Below, piece by piece: positions 59,661 to 64,000 of a stretch of 64,000 nt of DNA. The DNA comes from Croceibacter atlanticus HTCC2559 (GTDB lineage: Bacteria; Bacteroidota; Bacteroidia; Flavobacteriales; Flavobacteriaceae), in NCBI RefSeq assembly GCF_000196315.1, contig NC_014230.1, positions 372,001 through 436,000 on the forward strand, written 5' to 3'. The translations under genes and the position numbers were made by a program. A model generated the notes under the pieces. The model did not search any database, was not told the DNA's origin, and saw only the letters and a list, made by a program, of their open reading frames with translations. Numbering within the stretch: the stretch's first letter is position 1; the number at the start of each line of letters is the position of its first letter.

Positions 59661-61670
59661 ATGAAAAACTTTACTCGTTTAGCCTGTTTTTCGCTTTGCT
59701 TTATTCTTAGTCTAAGTGCTTGGGCACAGAAAGATCCGCAAGGTGTTAAAGGTCCCAATGGACTAGTACGTTGTTTAACAACAGAAATGGATACAGAACT
59801 TTCTAATCGTTATCCAGAACAAACTATTTCTAAAGAAGAGTTTGAAGAGTGGCTAGCTCCAAAAATTGAAGAATTTAAAGTGAATCAAGCTTTAACTAGC
59901 TTACAGCAACCAGTATTAACCATACCAGTTGTCATTCACATTATACATGATGGAGATCCTATTAATGTTGCTGGCGGAGAATTATCTGAGAATATTTCTT
60001 ACGCACAAGCTGTATCTCAAGTAGATGTATTAAACGAAGATTTTAGACGCCTTATGGGAACACCTGGCGCTGGAGAAACTAATTACAATGCAGGTGTAGA
60101 TGTTGAGATAGAATTTTGTCTTGCTACACAAGACCCTAACGGTGCAGCATCTAACGGTGTAAACCGTGTAAACCTTTGCCAAGAAAGTTGGTCTACAGCA
60201 GATATAGATGGTATTGTAAAGCCTGAAACTATTTGGGATCCTACTAAATATATGAATATGTGGTCTGTAAACTTTACAGACTCTTCATTATTAGGATATG
60301 CTCAATTTCCTAACAGCTCAGGATTAGGTGGATTAAACACAAATAATGGTCCTGCAGATACAGATGGTGTTGTTTCAAACTATAATGCATTTGGAACTTT
60401 AGCACAAGATGACGGATCTTTTATCTTAAACAACACTTATAACTTAGGAAGAACTATGACTCACGAAGTTGGACACTACCTAGGCTTAAGACACATTTGG
60501 GGAGATGGCGCTTGTAGTGTAGATGATTTTTGTGATGACACTCCAAACTCAGATGGCGCAAACTTTGGTTGTGCTATGGATTCTTCTTGTGGCTCTATGG
60601 ATATGTCTGAAAACTACATGGACTACTCAGACGACTCTTGTATGAATACATTTACAGAAGACCAAAAAACACGTATGCTTACTGTAATGATGAACTCTCC
60701 AAGACGTATGGAGCTTCCAACTTCAATAGGGTGTTCTGCAGGTACTGCTAGCACTAATGATATTGAAGTTAGATTAACTTGTTTCACAGAAAATATTTGT
60801 GAAGTAGGATTCTCTCCAGGAATTGAAATTATAAATAAAGGTACAGCTGCAGTAACTGAAGCTACAATTACCTATTCTGTAAATGGTGATGCTGCTCAAA
60901 CTTATGAGTATACAGGAAACCTTAATCAGTTTGATATAGCTTCAATTAATTTACCTAGCGTAGATGGCATTAATGGTAATAACACTGTAAATGTATCTGT
61001 AACTGATGTTAACGGCACTACAGATGAAGTTGCTAGTAACAACTTAGATAGTGATGAATATATTTATGCGAACGACGGTGATATTACTGAATACAACGCA
61101 ACAACGTATTTCTTAGAATTAGTTACTGATGATTATGGTAGCGAAACAACTTATGAAGTAACAGATGCAAGTGGTAATGTATTGTACGAAGGCGGTCCAT
61201 ATGAGGATAACACAACTATAAACGATGAATTTACAGTAGAAAATAATGAGTGCTTCCAGTTTACTATTTTCGATGCATTTGGCGATGGTATCTGCTGTGG
61301 CTATGGTGATGGTAGCTATTCACTAACAACAGGTGACGGTACTGTGGTAATTGAAGGTGGACAATTTGAAGATTCTGAAAGCGTTGCCTTTAGAGCTAAT
61401 CAATCTCTATCTGTTAAAGAGAATGCTTTTGCAAACTTTGCTATTTACCCTAATCCTGCAGATAATGTTTTAAACATCTCATTAAACAATACTAATGAGT
61501 TGCCAGAAACTGTAAAAGTATTTAATACTTTAGGGCAAGCTGTTGTTACTAAGTCTGTAACCAATAGCTCAGATTTAAATGTAAATGTTTCTAGCTTACA
61601 AAAAGGAATTTACTTTGTAAGAATAGAGAATGAAACTACTAGTGGTGTTGTTAAGTTTGTAAAGAACTAA
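59661..61670 (+). CDS. Secreted M43-family metalloprotease with T9SS sorting domain
   Basis: A protein of 669 residues: signal peptide ending SLSAWAQ, a pro-region, then a pappalysin-type zinc protease with HEVGHYLGLRH starting at His268 (ligands His268, His272, His278; catalytic Glu269) and the Met-turn ENYMDYSDDSCM. A beta-sandwich region follows (about 360-590). The last 75 residues are a type IX secretion sorting domain (YPNPADNVLNI, GQAVVTK, GIYFVRI, final Lys-Phe-Val-Lys-Asn). The protein is exported by T9SS and likely surface attached or released; substrate is unknown. Confidence 0.95.
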   Translation: MKNFTRLACFSLCFILSLSAWAQKDPQGVKGPNGLVRCLTTEMDTELSNRYPEQTISKEEFEEWLAPKIEEFKVNQALTSLQQPVLTIPVVIHIIHDGDPINVAGGELSENISYAQAVSQVDVLNEDFRRLMGTPGAGETNYNAGVDVEIEFCLATQDPNGAASNGVNRVNLCQESWSTADIDGIVKPETIWDPTKYMNMWSVNFTDSSLLGYAQFPNSSGLGGLNTNNGPADTDGVVSNYNAFGTLAQDDGSFILNNTYNLGRTMTHEVGHYLGLRHIWGDGACSVDDFCDDTPNSDGANFGCAMDSSCGSMDMSENYMDYSDDSCMNTFTEDQKTRMLTVMMNSPRRMELPTSIGCSAGTASTNDIEVRLTCFTENICEVGFSPGIEIINKGTAAVTEATITYSVNGDAAQTYEYTGNLNQFDIASINLPSVDGINGNNTVNVSVTDVNGTTDEVASNNLDSDEYIYANDGDITEYNATTYFLELVTDDYGSETTYEVTDASGNVLYEGGPYEDNTTINDEFTVENNECFQFTIFDAFGDGICCGYGDGSYSLTTGDGTVVIEGGQFEDSESVAFRANQSLSVKENAFANFAIYPNPADNVLNISLNNTNELPETVKVFNTLGQAVVTKSVTNSSDLNVNVSSLQKGIYFVRIENETTSGVVKFVKN

Positions 61671-61691
61671 ATACAAATCACTAATAAATAT

Positions 61692-61717
61692 AAAAGGCTG
61701 CCAATTGGCAGCCTTTT
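61692..61717. terminator. Bidirectional terminator
   Basis: Palindrome AAAAGGCTGCCA/TGGCAGCCTTTT with flanking A and T runs, between the convergent metalloprotease and outer-membrane barrel genes. Confidence 0.9.
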
Positions 61718-61722
61718 TTTAT

Positions 61723-64000
61723 TTAAAAATATGCCCTAAGTTGTACGCTTCCTGTATGTATAGCATCTAGGTTTTCACTCTTTCTTCCATTATAACTTAG
61801 ATTAAGGTCTAAGTACTTAGTAAGTTTTTTCTGTGTTAAAAACTGCCAAGTATAATTTTTATCAGGCTGTAATCCTTCTAACATTTGATATGCAACTGGC
61901 GAAAATGCACTACCAGAGAAATCATTTTGTATGTAATTAAACTCTCCACTTATAGCAAATTGTTGTTGGTTGGCATAAGAAAACCCTAACCCAAATTTTT
62001 GTTGATCTAACTGTTCTTTACCTCCAATTAAATTGTCTTGAAAATTGTAATTATAAAAGATATCAAAACGAGTTTGTCTGCTTAAAAGGTAGGACAGCTT
62101 GGGATCTATTGAAACGCCTTCAATATTAAAATTTCTACTTTCAAAATTTTGAGAAATACTTTCAGTGGTACTTAATTGATTTTCTATTGAAATTAACCAG
62201 CTTTCTGCAAATTTGTGATTAAAATTTATTTGGTGGCTCTGCTGTATATTTTCTTGTAAACCAGTAGAGAGAAGGTTTTTAGCTTTAGTTGATACGTAAC
62301 TATAGGATGTAGTATACTTTTGTTTACCTCTATTAAAAAAGATACTGTTTCTAAAGCTAAGATTGAGTGCTAATTCCTTTTCATCGTTATCATTAAAAGG
62401 ATTAATATCAAAAGCCTCACCATCTCGGCGAATCTTCCTGTCTATTAAATAGGCTGTCTGATTGTAAAAATGAGACATAAACTTTTTAAACCCATTAGTT
62501 TCTTTTTCCCAAGACCTCAAGTTTAAGGACAATGTCTGGCTAAACTTGTTTTGGTGTGTTCTTATAAAAACCTGATTTGGTAACAACACTCTTATAAACC
62601 GTGCTTCATCTTGAAATTGGGCAATTTCAAATTCTTCCAATTCTTGAACACCGTTATTATTATAATCGTTCCAGGTATATTGCCCTTCACCTGTATCAAC
62701 CTCAACATAAGTAAATTCCTGTTGTGGCAAAGTACCACTGTTGGTTTCAAACGTAGTGTTTAAAGAGATTTTCTTATTGGCTATAAACTGGCTATATACA
62801 ATTCTGGAATTTAAAGAGACATCATCATTATCATCTTCAGTTTCATCTTCTAAAACTCTATAATTTGCAAAAACTGCTAATTTTGTATTACTAGTATTAA
62901 TTAGCCTAGACTTTAAATAATAGTTGTTTGAGTTACTAACACGAGTTAGCTCATTACTTTGTACACTATCATTTACGCGATACCTATACCCTATTTCTGC
63001 AAACACATTTGTACTATCTCCAACACCAGTATACACTTCATAATTCATAAATCTTTGACTATCTCCCGTTAAAGAGTCTGTTGCCACTTGGCGCTGCTGA
63101 TTATTTTCTGCACTATATTTTGCTCCAATCCAAGACTTTTTGAACCCATATACTGCGTTAATATTTGCTCTTAGGAACTCTGAATCTATCTCTGAACCTT
63201 CACTATTTAAGTAACTTGAGTTTACAAAGGTTTTAAGCCTACCAAAAGTTAATGCCGAATTAAACACGTGTCTAGAACCACTAAAATTATCCTTATAATC
63301 TAACTGCTGAAAACTATAGTTAACAATACCTTGCTTTTGGTTAGACAACTCTAAACCTCCTATTACATAGGCTTGGCTTCCTATAGGTGTCTGTAAATTC
63401 CAATCGCGTTCAAATTCTATATTATAAATACGCTGTATACTTTGATATTCGTCTTGTATGTAGTTAAATGTTCCGAAGGCATCTAAATTCCAAAGCGAGT
63501 CATTGGTAACTATACGTTGTCTGAAATCAAATTTTGTTGCCACACCATCATTATCATCATCATCTATATCTGAAAAAAGATTTAAGTCATTTTTACTACC
63601 TGCAATCTCAAAATATAAATTTGTTTTTTCTGAAGGTTTATATCTCCCATTTACAACACCTATCTGCAATTTGGTAGGCGCCTCTAACTGTATAACAGGC
63701 GCAAAACTACCTTGAGGAACGCCATTTACTGGAGCTACATATTCATAAATTCTATTTATTGCAGAGGCATCACTTAAAATATAATCTCCGTTATTTGCGC
63801 CCACATTACTAAACTGTATTTGAAACAACTCATCTTCAGCATTTGTAGAGAACACATAAACTGGCTGGTTATTTATAGTTTCTAACCTGTACAACACTCG
63901 GTTTTCACTAAATTCAGAAGGTTGCACACTAGAGGTAAACATTTGGGACATATCATCTCCAGCATCTGCCAATATTGCTACTTGCTGCGCGTTAAGGTTT
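61723..64000 (-). CDS. Large outer-membrane beta-barrel protein, 5' end beyond the window
   Basis: About 759 residues are visible and the frame is open to the right edge; the protein start is not in the window. The visible part is a succession of alternating polar and aromatic beta strands (for example QFLTQKKLTKYLDLNLSYNGRK) ending in Phe, the mark of an outer-membrane barrel. Between strands lie acidic turns rich in DDDND and YNNNGVQELEEFEIAQF, which resemble calcium-binding loops. It does not show a TonB plug in the visible part. The family is not known to me. Confidence 0.85.
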   Translation of the reverse strand, partial: NLNAQQVAILADAGDDMSQMFTSSVQPSEFSENRVLYRLETINNQPVYVFSTNAEDELFQIQFSNVGANNGDYILSDASAINRIYEYVAPVNGVPQGSFAPVIQLEAPTKLQIGVVNGRYKPSEKTNLYFEIAGSKNDLNLFSDIDDDDNDGVATKFDFRQRIVTNDSLWNLDAFGTFNYIQDEYQSIQRIYNIEFERDWNLQTPIGSQAYVIGGLELSNQKQGIVNYSFQQLDYKDNFSGSRHVFNSALTFGRLKTFVNSSYLNSEGSEIDSEFLRANINAVYGFKKSWIGAKYSAENNQQRQVATDSLTGDSQRFMNYEVYTGVGDSTNVFAEIGYRYRVNDSVQSNELTRVSNSNNYYLKSRLINTSNTKLAVFANYRVLEDETEDDNDDVSLNSRIVYSQFIANKKISLNTTFETNSGTLPQQEFTYVEVDTGEGQYTWNDYNNNGVQELEEFEIAQFQDEARFIRVLLPNQVFIRTHQNKFSQTLSLNLRSWEKETNGFKKFMSHFYNQTAYLIDRKIRRDGEAFDINPFNDNDEKELALNLSFRNSIFFNRGKQKYTTSYSYVSTKAKNLLSTGLQENIQQSHQINFNHKFAESWLISIENQLSTTESISQNFESRNFNIEGVSIDPKLSYLLSRQTRFDIFYNYNFQDNLIGGKEQLDQQKFGLGFSYANQQQFAISGEFNYIQNDFSGSAFSPVAYQMLEGLQPDKNYTWQFLTQKKLTKYLDLNLSYNGRKSENLDAIHTGSVQLRAYF

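Overview
The window is AT-rich chromosomal DNA from a member of the Flavobacteriaceae (Bacteroidetes), probably marine; the genus cannot be fixed from sequence alone. The assignment rests on promoters of the TAnnTTTG type (usually with an upstream TTG), the near absence of Shine-Dalgarno sites, a type IX secretion sorting tail on a secreted protease, TonB receptors with CarboxypepD-like N-terminal domains, an initiator tRNA without encoded CCA, and family-restricted genes (DUF4271, DUF4296, DUF4301, DUF3127). There is no sign of a prophage, transposon, CRISPR array, toxin-antitoxin pair or known defence island. Most of the window is ordinary housekeeping DNA, and the interest lies in regulatory and transport modules.

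Layout. 1-5134 (minus): a TPR-type histidine kinase, its LuxR-type response regulator, a degenerate receiver protein and a large secreted repeat protein cut by the left edge. The last two genes are each preceded by a copy of a 38-bp element with evenly phased ACGT-like boxes. 5174-9857: radA, an M23 peptidase lipoprotein, an acyl-CoA dehydrogenase and greA. 10082-13229: a small lipoprotein and a TonB receptor under a TPP riboswitch, hence a thiamin receptor. 13276-17983: a hybrid histidine kinase with HPt domain facing a sigma-54 activator, then two tandem PepSY-like secreted proteins behind a sigma-54-like promoter. 18214-22488 (minus): era, a YkoF-type thiamin-binding protein, a PnuC/PnuT-type transporter, a NadR-like kinase, a DUF4301 protein and arfB in one tight series. 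22533-27964: alpha/beta hydrolase lipoprotein, second TonB receptor, GreB-like factor, SpoU methyltransferase, small genes and the initiator tRNA. 27994-35130 (minus): RND efflux pump (TolC, RND, adaptor) and a PagL-like lipid A deacylase. 35225-51415: DoxX, tyrS, an epimerase, pyrC, polyprenol-phosphate glycosyltransferase, hemD, pckA, a saccharopine dehydrogenase-like protein with an Lrp regulator, DUF3127, flavin reductase, an orphan kinase, thioesterase, HIT protein, ferredoxin and DUF983. 51460-64000: ABC-F protein, omega-amidase, Ig-like lipoprotein, ComF, coiled-coil protein, glyS, a lipoprotein, a T9SS M43 metalloprotease and an outer-membrane barrel cut by the right edge.

How the genes work together. 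Two separate loci appear to build one thiamin uptake route: the riboswitch-controlled outer-membrane receptor (10521-12932) and the inner-membrane transporter with soluble binding protein and kinase (20192-21583). Two signalling modules (1-5134 and 13290-17919) each place a candidate target gene next to the regulator with a recognisable DNA site in front of it. Several promoters lie so close to the start codon that the mRNAs should be leaderless or nearly so, which also decides several starts.
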